A stretch of 64,000 nt of DNA from Flammeovirgaceae bacterium (lineage in GTDB: Bacteria; Bacteroidota; Bacteroidia; Cytophagales; Cyclobacteriaceae), in the NCBI GenBank assembly GCA_016709845.1, contig JADJMA010000035.1, forward strand, positions 24,737-88,736. The letters are read 5' to 3'. Every line of letters starts with the position of its first letter. Positions within the stretch are counted from its first letter, which is position 1. A model generated the notes under the pieces. It did no database searches and was not told where the DNA came from. It saw only the letters and a list, made by a program, of their open reading frames with translations. A program made the translations under genes and the position numbers. Positions 7,971 to 18,768 of this stretch are shown here, in pieces.

Positions 7971-10090
7971 ACCCCGATTTTTCAAAAATTAAATTTAAGC
8001 AATTCACACCTGCGTTCGCCTCTGGTGAACATCCACATTGGCTTTCGCCTGAAAAAATAGAAATCAAATCCAAATTCACAGCCACAGATTTAGAAAACAA
8101 TCACATTAAAGATTTTTCTGCTGGTATCGCACCTTTTGTGCGCGGACCTTACGCTACCATGTACGCTGTGAGGCCATGGACCATCCGGCAGTATGCAGGT
8201 TTTTCTACAGCAAAAGAGTCCAACGAATTTTACAGACGCAATCTCGCTGCAGGACAAAAAGGTTTATCCGTGGCGTTCGACCTGGCTACGCATCGTGGTT
8301 ATGATTCTGATCATCCACGAGTAGCTGGCGATGTTGGCAAAGCTGGCGTTGCCATCGATTCGGTTGTCGATATGAAAATTCTTTTCGACCAGATTCCATT
8401 GGATAAAATGTCTGTGTCCATGACTATGAATGGAGCAGTTATCCCAATCATGGCCTTTTACATTGTGGCAGCCGAAGAGCAAGGAATAAAACCTGATCAA
8501 CTTAATGGAACCATTCAAAATGATATTTTAAAGGAATTTATGGTGCGCAATACGTATATCTATCCACCGGCATCCTCTATGCGAATCGTGGCTGATATAT
8601 TTTCGTATTGTTCGCAACACATGCCCAAGTTCAATAGCATAAGTATTAGTGGCTACCACATGCATGAGGCCGGGGCACCCGCTCATATCGAGTTAGCCTA
8701 TACCTTAGCTGATGGGTTGGAATATATTCGGGCCGGCCTTAAAGCAGGTATTGCGATTGATGATTTTGCTCCGCGGTTGTCTTTCTTTTGGGGAATTGGA
8801 ATGAATTTTTTTATGGAGATAGCCAAGATGCGCGCGGGTCGGGTACTTTGGGCTAAACTCGTTCAATCCTTCCAACCAAAAAATCCTAAATCAATGGCGT
8901 TACGTACGCATTGCCAAACTTCAGGCTGGAGTTTAACCGCACAAGATCCCTACAACAATGTAACACGAACTACGATCGAGGCACTGGCCGCGGTATTAGG
9001 GGGAACACAATCCCTTCATACCAACTCCCTCGATGAAGCTATTGCACTGCCTACTGATTTTTCGGCTGGCATAGCCCGTAACACACAATTATTCATTCAA
9101 AAGGAAACGGGAATTACCCAAGTAGTTGATCCGTTGGGTGGTTCTTACTACCTCGAATATTTGACCAATGAATTAGTGAATAAATCGTGGGCGCTAATTG
9201 AGGAAGTAGAAAATTTAGGGGGTATGACCCACGCTATTGAAAGTGGTATTCCGAAGATGAGAATTGAAGAAGCTGCCGCCATCAAACAGGCGCGAATCGA
9301 TTCTGGCAGCGACATCATTGTTGGAGTAAACCGGTATCAAACAACGGATAAAAATGATTTTGAAATTCTCGAAGTTGATAATACTTCGGTGCGCCAAGAG
9401 CAAATAGAAAAACTAAAAAAACTTAGAGAAGAACGGGATCAAAAAAAAGTAGAGAATACTTTATATGCCCTTGAAAAAGCAGCCGAGTCCGGGGTCGGAA
9501 ACCTATTGGAGTTGGCGATTGATGCAGCCCGGCACCGAGCTACGTTGGGTGAAATCTCTTTAGCTATGGAAAAATCTTTTGGACGTTATAAAGCCAACAT
9601 TCAATCTATTTCTGGTGTATATTCGGGTGCCATGAAAAATAAAAAAGAGTTGGTAGAAGTTCGGGCACTATCCGATGAATTCGCGAAACTTGATGGCCGC
9701 AGGCCCCGTATTTTAATTGCTAAAATGGGACAGGATGGGCACGATCGTGGTGCTAAAGTGATAGCAACTGGTTTTGCTGATTTAGGATTCGATGTGGATA
9801 TAGGGCCTCTTTTCCAAACCCCGGAAGAAGTTGCCAGACAAGCGGCCGAAAATGATGTCCATGTAATTGGGGCATCGAGTCTGGCCGCTGGCCATAAAAC
9901 ATTGGTTCCACAATTAATAGATGCATTAAATAAAATTGGCCGGCCCGATATAAAAGTTGTGGCGGGTGGAGTTATTCCACAAAAAGACTACGCTTTTTTA
10001 TTTAAAGCCGGAGTAGCCGGAATTTTCGGACCCGGTACGCCTGTCTCCGAATCTGCCAAACAAATTCTACACGCCCTATTGTCTAAATAA
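7967..10090 (+). CDS. mutB: Methylmalonyl-CoA mutase large (catalytic) subunit
   Basis: The 707 residues start at the ATG that overlaps the mutA stop. The N-terminal TIM barrel carries the substrate-binding region (RPWTIRQYAGFSTAKESN) and the C-terminal Rossmann domain carries the cobalamin signature: DGHDRGAK with the lower-ligand His, then GASSLAAGH and VVAGGVIP. This is the B12-dependent catalytic subunit for succinyl-CoA/methylmalonyl-CoA isomerisation, used in propionate metabolism and odd-chain or branched-chain catabolism. Frame and length are normal. No chaperone gene (meaB) or epimerase is adjacent. Confidence 0.96.
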   Translation: MNPDFSKIKFKQFTPAFASGEHPHWLSPEKIEIKSKFTATDLENNHIKDFSAGIAPFVRGPYATMYAVRPWTIRQYAGFSTAKESNEFYRRNLAAGQKGLSVAFDLATHRGYDSDHPRVAGDVGKAGVAIDSVVDMKILFDQIPLDKMSVSMTMNGAVIPIMAFYIVAAEEQGIKPDQLNGTIQNDILKEFMVRNTYIYPPASSMRIVADIFSYCSQHMPKFNSISISGYHMHEAGAPAHIELAYTLADGLEYIRAGLKAGIAIDDFAPRLSFFWGIGMNFFMEIAKMRAGRVLWAKLVQSFQPKNPKSMALRTHCQTSGWSLTAQDPYNNVTRTTIEALAAVLGGTQSLHTNSLDEAIALPTDFSAGIARNTQLFIQKETGITQVVDPLGGSYYLEYLTNELVNKSWALIEEVENLGGMTHAIESGIPKMRIEEAAAIKQARIDSGSDIIVGVNRYQTTDKNDFEILEVDNTSVRQEQIEKLKKLREERDQKKVENTLYALEKAAESGVGNLLELAIDAARHRATLGEISLAMEKSFGRYKANIQSISGVYSGAMKNKKELVEVRALSDEFAKLDGRRPRILIAKMGQDGHDRGAKVIATGFADLGFDVDIGPLFQTPEEVARQAAENDVHVIGASSLAAGHKTLVPQLIDALNKIGRPDIKVVAGGVIPQKDYAFLFKAGVAGIFGPGTPVSESAKQILHALLSK

Positions 10091-10248
10091 GCAATTGATC
10101 AATTTCACTTTTGATTTCATTGGCAACAGCCATCGGAAATGATTACCTTTAATCCCTGCATTGTATTTTGATGAGTGCCTGACTAATTGTACTCCAATGC
10201 AGTAGCCTTGTCAGAAATTTCTTTACTATTTTGAAAAACGTAAGCGTT

Positions 10249-13200
10249 ATGAAACAATTTTCTTTTTTGCGCTAATCCTTGTTCTCCTTTTCAGCTCAAA
10301 CGATGGTTGGGGCCAAAGCAAGTATGAAAAATACTGAAAGACGCTGAAATAAATTATGAAGCCGGAAATTATACAAAGGCTTTCAGTTCTTTAGCCAAGT
10401 TTAAAAAGAAAGCGTTTAAGAAATTAGGTCAGCAGAATGTATACACACCAACCTATTACTTGTTGCTGTCTAAATATAATCTGGCTTCGGGGTATATCAC
10501 CGACTTTGAATCTAACCTGCAGTTAGCCATTACCAACAGTAAATCAATCGACAAAGAAAATAGTCAGGCCTATGGTGTAAAACTTATAGAGGCCGCAGAA
10601 CTCAACAATTTAAATGGATCCTATCGAATAGCTAGAGAATTTTTAACACAAGCTCAAACCGTGCTCGATGCGGGTGGTTTTATGAAAGACGTGGTTAAAG
10701 GCCAGTATAGCTTAGCCTTAGCAGAAGCCCTTACCGGTCAGGGTTATTTTGAAGAAGCCGTTCAAATATTGAATGAGCAAGAGAAATATTTTATAGGAAA
10801 AGCCGTAAAGCAAGAAACATTTGTTGATGAAAAAGGGAATTTGAAGAGTCGCAAACTTTCGGAAGACGAAATGATTGTGCGGTTTAATGATTATGCAAAC
10901 ATGCTAACCTTGTTAGGCAATGCCTACGGAAATCAAGGTAGTTTAAAAAGTGCAGATTCTGTTTTCGTTTATGCAGCAAATTGGATAAAAAAGAATTTAG
11001 GAGAATCCAGTTTGGCTTTTGTTCGCAATCAGTTTTACAATGCGAACATTCTTGTTGAAAACGGTAATGAACATTTACCTAAGGAACTTGAATACAGCCG
11101 TACGCTAAATAATCTTAAAATCAAACACAGTGCTTCGCACTACCTGGGTATTTCGCTTTACGAAGAATATCTGCGCCAACTACAAAAAGAAAATAGCCAA
11201 GCCCGGTACTTAAACACAAAGGTAGAGTACGAGAAAATGATTAATAAGAATTTTAAATCAAACAGTATTTATAATGTGCGATTAAAGGCCGTGGAGTTCG
11301 ATGCCAAATTGGATAAAGCCAAAACAAGGAATCTTGAAAATCAAGCCAATAATCTAATTACCAACACCACTTCGCTGCCCCATAATAATATGGTTACTGT
11401 TAATGTCACTGAGTTTCTTTACGGTTTGGCACTCTACAAAAAAGAGCTATACCAATGCGGAAAAATATCTAAAAGACATTATCGAAATAAAGGAAAATCT
11501 ATTTGGTACGGAGGCCCCGGAAACTCATCTGGCGCGCTTACACCTTGCCAATTTTTATCTGGACAATACGAATAAGATAAATGAAGCCGCCAAGATTTAT
11601 GAAAACAGTTACACCAAAGTGGTTTCAAAAGAAATTGGTGCCTGGCACAAAGATCATCTCGATATTTTAAATCACATGGCCGTTCTCTATGAGCTTACCG
11701 ACAAGTATGCCGAAGCAAGTGCCACACTCGATAAGGCCGGTTATGTGGCAGCCTCCAAATACAGCAAAACAGATTATCAATATGCCGTTGAGCTAACCAA
11801 CATTTCGCGCCTTGAGATTAAATTGGGTCTTTACGAAAAAGCGGAGGAGCATATAAATGCTTCATTAAAAATTCTTGATGGATTCCGTAAAGAAGATGAT
11901 AAAAAGGTTTTTTTAGTCCACGCGATTGAAGTTCAGGCTACCCTATTCGGCATTAAAGGTATGTTTGATGAAGCCGAGGATGCCCTAGACCGATCGGCAA
12001 GAATTATAAGTCGTTCCCGTACTGCCCTGGTTGGGCTGGATGATCTTGCTACTGCACGAGAACTCTCATCCTTATTCATCCAATTAGGAAGATATTCTAT
12101 AACAGAGGATATACTTACCAAGCTTATTGTAGAATCAGAAAAACTTTATGGAACTAACTCTTTACGACTTATCGATCCGTTGGTTGATCAGGGACGATTG
12201 TATTTAGCAAAGGGAGATTATACACAAGCTGAGAAAATTGCCCAACGGGTTAACAAAATAGCTATGGATGTATATGGAGAAACATCCACCAAAACTGCTC
12301 CCACCCAAAAACTTTTAGCCGACATCGATTATACCATTGGAGACTACGAAAATGCCGAGAAAATGATTTTAAAGGCCTTAGCGAGTCAGGAAAAACAATT
12401 TGGTCGTAATCATATTGAAGTTGCCAAATCACTTTCTGAATTGGCGCTTATCAAATTCTATAAGGGCGATAAACCTGCCGAAGTTGAAAAAATCCTTATT
12501 GAAGCGCGAGAAATTATGGGTAACAAACTAGGAAAAGACAATCCACAATATGCTGAAATTCTGAAAAATGTTGCTACCGTTAATATCGCTCAAAAAAAAT
12601 TCCCGGAAGCATTTAGTGTACTCACGCAAGCCGAAGCCATCTGGCGAGCTAAAACAGGTACCAAAACCAATATCAATGCAGCGGCCATTTTCACCCTTAC
12701 CGGGGATGTTTATTATCAGATTAAGAACTACAAACAGGCCGAAGAATTCTACACACAGTGCCAGAGATATTTACGAAAAATATTTTAGTCGTACCCACCC
12801 GGAGTATGTGAAGATTCTTTCCAAACAGGCTAAAGTTTACTATCAGGAAAAAGACTTTAAACGTGCTAAACGAAATATAGAAGAGGCCCTCAATAATTAT
12901 GAAATATTCATAAAACAATATTTTCCTGCCTTGAGTGAACGTGAAAAAGCGAAATACTGGAATACGATAAAAGGCGATTTTGAGTTTTACAATACCCTGG
13001 CTTTTAGTCAACTGGATGATTTCAAAGACTTGAGTGGAAAAGTTTATGATTATCATTTATTAACTAAAGGCTTGCTGCTAAGTTCATCCATAAAATTCGC
13101 GAACGTATTTTGAATAGTACCGATGAAAATCTCAAAGCATCCTATAGTTTATGGGTAGAAAAGAAAGAGTTTTTAACCAACGCACTCTCTATGAGTACGC

Positions 13201-14471
13201 AACAATTGGTTGATAACGGAATTGATCTTAATGCTTTGAATGGAGAAGTAGAGAAACTGGAAAAGGACATTAGTCAAAAGTCAGAATTATTTGGGCAAAG
13301 CTTTGATGATAAAAAAATAAAATACGCAGATGTTCAGAAAGCAATAGGAAAAAATGATGTAGCTATTGAAGTGTTGCGCTACCGCTATTTTGACCACTCC
13401 TTTACGGATTCTATCATTTACGTGGCTTTGTATGTTAAAAATGATAATGCACGCCCCAAAGCAATTATGTTACCAGACGGCAGCCGTATGGAAACTCGAT
13501 TTTTCTCGTATTATCGAAATTCAATTATTAGTAAAATGCCGGATCAATATTCCTACAAAGTATTCTGGGAACCTATTCAAAAAGGGATTGGAACAGCCGC
13601 CAATGTTTATCTCTCTGCCGATGGTGTTTACAATCTGGTGAACCTGGAAGCAATACCAACCCCCGATGGTCGCTATGTCATTGACAATGCTAATATCATC
13701 ATGGTTAGCAATACCAAAGATTTATATCTGCGCAAGGTGAAATCAAAAGCAATAACCGCATCGAAAACAGCGACTATGTTTGGGAACCCTACCTACTATA
13801 TGACGGCTTCAGTCGATCGAAATATTTCGCAATTACCAGGAACTGAAAAAGAAGTGGCAGAACTGCAACAATTGTTAAAGGAAAAGGGATGGGTAACGGA
13901 TGAATATGTAAAAAAATCGGCCAGCGAAGAACAGGTGAAGGAGTTAGCAAGTCCAAGAATATTTCATATAGCGACACACGGCTTTTATACACCCGCTGTG
14001 GAAGAGAACGATTTGGAAACACTTACCGAAAGCCAAGCTGAAGTAAATGAAAATCCACTACTAAAAACAGGCCTGCTGCTAACTGGTGGCGGGGATGTAC
14101 TCAATAAAACAAAATACAACTATAACATCGAAAGCGGTATCCTTACTGCCTACGAGGCTATGAGCTTAAATTTAGATCAAACGGATTTAGTTGTATTGAG
14201 TGCTTGCGAGACGGGGTTAGGCCAAGTTTCAAATGGCGAAGGGGTCTATGGTTTGCAGCGAGCATTCTTAGTTGCCGGTGCCAAGGTTCTTATTATGAGT
14301 ATGTTTAAAGTAGATGATGCGGCTACCCAAGAGCTTATTCTTACCTTCTACCGAAAATGGTTAACTACTAACAATATGCGGCAAAGCTTTATTGATGCCA
14401 AGAAAGAACTTCGCGTAGAATACCCGGAGCCTATCTATTGGGGCGCATTTATGATGATTGGCTTGGATTAG
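10249..14471 (+). CDS. Secreted TPR-CHAT domain protein (caspase-like), frame-broken
   Basis: This is one gene of about 1,400 codons read across breaks near 10265, 10333, 11450, 12755 and 13100. The start at 10249 begins MKQFSF, and after one shift a signal peptide follows (FALILVLLFSS). The middle is a long series of tetratricopeptide repeats, recognisable by recurring YEKAEE, YTQAEKIA and YENAEKMIL units. The C-terminal CHAT domain has both expected catalytic residues: His in FHIATHGFY (codon 13977-13979) and Cys in LSACETGLG (codon 14205-14207), with GEGVYGLQRAFLVAGA after it. CHAT domains are clan CD (caspase/separase-like) peptidases. The natural target of the secreted Bacteroidota forms is unknown. 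The breaks are probably sequencing errors since the protein reads well on either side. Confidence 0.85.
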
Positions 14472-14506
14472 ATCTATCAATCGTAAATACATTAATTCTT
14501 TAATTC

Positions 14507-14552
14507 AAAAAGGAAACGAAACTTACTCAGACTTAGATTTCGTTTTCTTTTT
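14507..14552 (+). terminator. Terminator hairpin between the CHAT gene and ccoS
   Basis: AAAAAGGAAACGAAA (14507-14521) pairs with TTTCGTTTTCTTTTT (14538-14552) with one mismatch, and the right arm ends in a T-rich run suited to stopping plus-strand transcripts of the CHAT gene. The right arm lies inside the last codons of ccoS, which is convergent. Confidence 0.65.
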
Positions 14553-14687
14553 GTCATCAAATAACATGCGTACGGAGGGTCCATACGTATCGTCAAATTG
14601 TCCGCTCTTCATACTCCACACAAAGGCGACTAAAAATATAATAGCAATGGTGAGCGAAATGGATATTAATAAGATAATGATGAGCAT
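14523..14687 (-). CDS. ccoS: cbb3-type cytochrome oxidase assembly protein CcoS
   Basis: A 54-residue gene: MLIIILLISISLTIAI forms a single membrane helix, followed by the diagnostic CcoS segment SGQFDDTYGPSVRMLFDD and a short basic tail. CcoS (FixS) is needed to mature the haem/copper centres of cbb3-type cytochrome oxidase. It begins two bases after the ccoI stop, the usual ccoI-ccoS order, so the two are one transcriptional unit. The opposite-strand open frame over the same DNA is a shadow. Confidence 0.93.
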   Translation of the reverse strand: MLIIILLISISLTIAIIFLVAFVWSMKSGQFDDTYGPSVRMLFDDKKKTKSKSE

Positions 14688-14689
14688 GA

Positions 14690-17079
14690 TTATTTTATTT
14701 CTTTAAATGTTTGCTTAGCCACCCACATAACAGCAACCGTACTAAACGCCACTACACTCATGCTACTAATCGGCATAAGGATTGCGGCTTTTAATGGTGA
14801 TAGAAATCCACCACAAGCTAAACTTAAGGCAATCAGATTATAAAAGAATGAAATTCCAAAGCCAATCTTAACAATTACAATAGCGCTTTTACTTAAAGCT
14901 AAAAACTTATCAAGTAGTCCAAGTTGTTGTCCGGCCAGAATTCCATCGCAAGCAGGATTGAAAATGCCCGCGTCATCCGAAACGGCAATTCCAACATCAC
15001 TTTGTTGCAAAGCTCCCGAATCGTTTAATCCATCCCCAATCATCATTACTTTTGAACCCTCTTGTTGCAGAGCAGAAACGAAGCCTAGTTTTTCGTGTGG
15101 AGATTGATTAAATAATAATTTGGTGTTGTTGTGAAAGATGCGCTTCATTCTATTTGACTCGCCATCTGAATCTCCAGAAAGAAGAGCAACAACGCGTCTG
15201 CCTAATTTAGACACCACATTTTCCACTTGCGGACGTATTGTTGTTTCAATTTGAAAATAACCCCGTGTTTCATCATTAATAGATACAAATACCCGCGAAG
15301 AATCAATCATCGGATCCTTACTGTCTGTATAATCTGCTGATCCTATTCTGATGTAAACTCCCTCTACATATCCCTCAACGCCATGTCCTGCACGCTCCTT
15401 AAAGTTTTCAATCTCAACTATCGAATGGCTGATAATACTCTTCGCTATCAGACTGCTTAATGGGTGCGTGGAGGCAGATGTAACCACTTTAACCCAAGCA
15501 AGCTCACGATCGTCAAGTACACCCATAAATTTAACTTTGCTCGCACCATGCGTAATAGTACCAGTTTTATCAAAACAATTGAATCAATCGAAGCCATTCT
15601 CTCGATCACTTCAGCATTCTTTAGATAAAATCCTTGTCTGCCAAAAATCCGAACCATATTACCATAAGTAAAGGGTGCTACGAGTGCTAGAGCACACGGA
15701 CAGGCAACCATTAATACTGACGTAAGGACTAACCACATTCGGGAAGCATCATAAAAATACCACACAACACCCGTCACCACGGCAATCACTAACACTACCC
15801 AAGTAAATATTCTAGCTGCCTTATCAATGATACGCCTATATTTTCCCTCTTCCGGTTTTTGAAATGCCGCTTCGTTCCATAAATTGGTAAGGTGACTTTG
15901 TGAAGTACGCTTCTTTACCTGGAGTATTATGGGTTGACCGATTAATCGACCCCCCGCGTAAACCCATTCGCCTCTAACAACGCGAACCGGTTTCGACTCA
16001 CCTGTAACAAAACTATAATCAAGATAAGTCTCTTCACTTTCCAACAGGCTATCCGCAGGTACAATTTCTTTATTACGAATTCTGATTATGTCCTCGGGTA
16101 AAAGCTCATAAACCAAAATTGGTTTCCATTCTGTATCAACTAACTTTTGAACTGCCAGTGGAAAATAGGATTTATAGTCACGATCAAAAGCAAGATTTTC
16201 GTACGTCTTGCTCTGAAACCACCTACCAATCAATAAAAAGAATACTAAACCTGCCAGCGAATCGAGATAGCCGGGGCCGGTTTGCCAAAGAATATCGTAA
16301 ACACTTCTAAAAAATAGCGCCAACAAGCCTACCGCTATGGGCACATCAATGTTGATTTGTTTTTGTGTAAAACTCTTCCAGGCATTCTCAAAATATTCGC
16401 GCCCACTATAAAACGCTACCGGAATGGCCAGCATAATATTTAAGTAAGAAAAGATCCTTTGAAGATATTCGTCTGTATGATCTAAACCCAGATACTCCGG
16501 GAAGCTTAACAACATGATGTTGCCAAATCCAAAACCTGCGATAGCCAGTTTAATCACCAACGATTTATTGAACCCTACTGAATTAGATACTTCTTCTGAC
16601 TTCAGGTTTATTTTCGGAGGATAACCCAACGAGGTAAGCACTCTGGCAACTTTACTAAAGGCAATCTCTTTAGGATTAAAATCAATCCGAACTGACTTTG
16701 CAGAAAAATTTACTTCTGATTTTAGAATTCCTTTTTGAAGTCGTTGCAGGTTCTCTAATAACCAAATACAGGAAATACAATGTATAGCCGGAATATAAAA
16801 TCGAACCCGTAAAAAAGAGTCGGAATCAAATTCAGCTATTTTCTTTCTAATCGCGGGTTCATCCAAATAAGCATACGATTCGTCACTTACATACCGGAGC
16901 GTAACCCCCGGGTTCTTGTCGAACGAATAGTATTCACAAAGATCGTTCTCATTTAAAATCTCAAAAACAGTTTTACAGCCCTGGCAACAAAAATGCTTAT
17001 CCTCTAGTTGAATTTTTTCAACTTCGCAGGGAAGACCACAGTGATAACATAGTAACTCTTCTTGTACAAGAACCTCCAT
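14690..17079 (-). CDS. ccoI: Copper-transporting P-type ATPase of cbb3 oxidase assembly, frame-broken
   Basis: The N-terminus has a cysteine-rich metal-binding segment (CYHCGLPCEVE, then FCCQGCKTVF) typical of the CcoI branch. A heavy-metal-associated domain (IHCISCIWLLENL) follows, then membrane helices, TGES (FVTGESKP) and the CPC ion-binding motif (MVACPCALAL). The DKTGT phosphorylation motif is split by a one-base loss in an A-run (15572-15575). Restoring it gives VFDKTGTITHG and joins the C-terminal half with GDGLNDSGAL. The ATG at 17079 overlaps the upstream usp stop (TGATG). The ATPase supplies copper for cbb3 oxidase. No ccoN, ccoO or ccoP is present in the window. Confidence 0.93.
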
Positions 17080-17846
17080 CAATTATTCGAATAGAAAATA
17101 GACATGTGGTTATCCGCCATTTTGGTAGCTAATTCGCTATCGTTGAGTAAATGTAGGGCGGCACGTCCCATAATCAAAACGGGCTTGTTGAATTTTGAGG
17201 CATAGGTAACTATTTGCGAGGCCAGGTCGCGATTGCTCATAGGCACAATGCCAACATCGCTAAAAATCTTTTGCAGGTAGCTTACCAGATATTTTTCTAA
17301 ATGGATTTCGGGAGCATCGTCTGGGCTCACGGTAAGAATAGTAACTTTCTTATTGCTTGATTGCCCACCAAAAAATGAAAGAAAAGATTTAAGAGCGGCA
17401 AGCCCTGATTGATCATAATCAAAAAGCACAAGAATCTCTTCGTAGGGATGCAGCAAATCTTCAGAGATAAAAATAGGGCAACCCACTTCCTCAAAGAAAT
17501 GATCAGGAAATGTTTTTATAAGTTGACCAATATTTTCGTGTGTTATGGGATTGATTAATGCTAGATCAGAAAATTTACTTTCGTTAACCAGCGAATTACT
17601 GCTCGTCTGACATTTAACAAAGGACATATCGAGATTCAGAGACTTGGCTTCATCTTCAAGCGATGTTTGAATGGCCGATTTATCTGATTCATTACACCCT
17701 GATTTTGACTTTGCCGGCTTTACAAAATCGCGTAAGAAAAAACCAGTAAAACTTTTATTATCTATATGAGCAAATAACTTGGCGTATTCTGCTAAATGAA
17801 TTTGAGACGACTGAAAATCAACCGGAAATAGGATTTGCTTTTTCAC
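17079..17846 (-). CDS. Universal stress protein, two-domain, degenerate nucleotide site
   Basis: The 255 residues form two UspA-like alpha/beta domains (KKQILFPVDFQ at the start, EEILVLFDYDQSGLAALKSF in the middle). The usual G-2x-G-9x-G(S/T) ATP-binding signature is not visible in either half (the C-terminal equivalent reads IMGRAALHLLNDSE), so this copy may not bind ATP. It sits 11 bases downstream of the second usp and overlaps ccoI, making a usp-usp-ccoI-ccoS operon. Family members respond to starvation, hypoxia and other stresses, and the link to cbb3 maturation suggests low oxygen. Confidence 0.82.
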   Translation of the reverse strand: MKKQILFPVDFQSSQIHLAEYAKLFAHIDNKSFTGFFLRDFVKPAKSKSGCNESDKSAIQTSLEDEAKSLNLDMSFVKCQTSSNSLVNESKFSDLALINPITHENIGQLIKTFPDHFFEEVGCPIFISEDLLHPYEEILVLFDYDQSGLAALKSFLSFFGGQSSNKKVTILTVSPDDAPEIHLEKYLVSYLQKIFSDVGIVPMSNRDLASQIVTYASKFNKPVLIMGRAALHLLNDSELATKMADNHMSIFYSNN

Positions 17847-17857
17847 AAGAATAGGGT

Positions 17858-18691
17858 TTAGCTGATTTTAAAAGTCCAAATAGGGCATGTTAAATGGTTT
17901 ACTGCATCTTCGGCAATACTTCCACTCATCAAGTGGTTTATTCCTCTCCGACCTTGGGTAGCCATGGCCACCATATCTGCTTTTGATTCTGCCACAAAGT
18001 TTCGCAAACCCTCTTCCTCGCTGTAATCATTAAAGATGGTAAGGGTGTAGTCTTTTAACATATAACGTTTAGCGAAATCCTTCATCTCCTTTTTTACTTC
18101 AATGTCGCGTCTGAAGTTGGCTGGAGTATTTACATATAAGACATGCAGTGTCGCTTTAAAAAAATTTTGTAGCCCTTTAACCTTCTGAACTAGCTCCTCT
18201 TGTTCTAAGCTTAAAGTATTTGGAAACACTATATTCTTAATGGAGCCTGCCTTTACCAAACCTTTAATAGCTATCACGGGTACTTCAGAAGTACGAACGA
18301 TTTTTTCGGTGTTGGACCCAACAAAAAATTCCTTAATGCCACTGGCACCGTGTGTACCCATTACAACCAGATCAATATCACTTTCTTTCATAAAATCTCT
18401 AACCATGGGGGTAGCGCCACCAAACTGAACAATAGAAGTGACTTTAGGCCCGTCTTTAGCCCACTTGTCCTTCATTTTGGCAAAGTTTTTTTCGGCATGT
18501 GCTTTCATATCTTTTATGAAAGATTCTTCGAACGATAGTGTTGGCATCAAAACACTTTCGTGCATTACCGGTAACTCAATTACATTAAGCAGCACTACCT
18601 CACCGCGACTTGACTTGGCAATGTCTACGGCAAACTTAAAGGCTTGTACGGCAGGGTCAGAAAAATCGCAGGGAACCAGAATCCGTTTCAT
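17858..18691 (-). CDS. Universal stress protein, two-domain
   Basis: The 277 residues begin MKRILVPCDFSDPAVQAFKFA, a canonical UspA start. The first domain retains the ATP-binding signature (MGTHGASGIKEFFVGSN fits G-2x-G-9x-GS) and the second has a related but shorter form (ATQGRRGINHLMSGS). It is the first gene of the operon that continues to a second usp, ccoI and ccoS. The upstream 136-base gap contains two CRP/FNR-type palindromes and a -7-like element (see separate entries), so oxygen- or redox-dependent expression is likely by inference. Confidence 0.88.
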   Translation of the reverse strand: MKRILVPCDFSDPAVQAFKFAVDIAKSSRGEVVLLNVIELPVMHESVLMPTLSFEESFIKDMKAHAEKNFAKMKDKWAKDGPKVTSIVQFGGATPMVRDFMKESDIDLVVMGTHGASGIKEFFVGSNTEKIVRTSEVPVIAIKGLVKAGSIKNIVFPNTLSLEQEELVQKVKGLQNFFKATLHVLYVNTPANFRRDIEVKKEMKDFAKRYMLKDYTLTIFNDYSEEEGLRNFVAESKADMVAMATQGRRGINHLMSGSIAEDAVNHLTCPIWTFKIS

Positions 18692-18716
18692 AATAATTAG
18701 AGGTTATTTATTGAAC

Positions 18717-18724
18717 CAAAACTA
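18717..18724 (-). promoter_or_regulatory. Putative Bacteroidota -7 element of the usp-ccoIS operon
   Basis: On the minus strand TAGTTTTG fits the TANNTTTG consensus of Bacteroidota sigma-A promoters, 26 bases before the usp ATG. No convincing -33 TTTG is present at the usual spacing, which would fit an activator-dependent promoter. Confidence 0.45.
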
Positions 18725-18746
18725 TTACAAACTCCTTGCGGGTCTA

Positions 18747-18760
18747 ATGATAGCTATCAA
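18747..18760 (-). promoter_or_regulatory. FNR/FixK-type operator, proximal
   Basis: ATGATAGCTATCAA matches the FNR consensus TTGAT-N4-ATCAA at 9 of 10 fixed positions and contains the perfect palindrome TGATAGCTATCA. Its centre (18753.5) is about 41.5 bases upstream of a start site predicted from the -7 element, the classical position for activation by FNR-type proteins. An FNR-like gene ends 68 bases upstream on the same strand. Confidence 0.6.
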
Positions 18761-18768
18761 AGAAAAAG

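Noticed and set aside
10249..14471. CRISPR-linked or gasdermin-linked CHAT protease
   Set aside because: No CRISPR array, Cas gene or gasdermin-like gene is near, and the protein has a signal peptide.
14458..14706. Plus-strand open frame of 82 codons
   Set aside because: It is antisense to ccoS, whose 54 residues match a known family, so this frame is a shadow.
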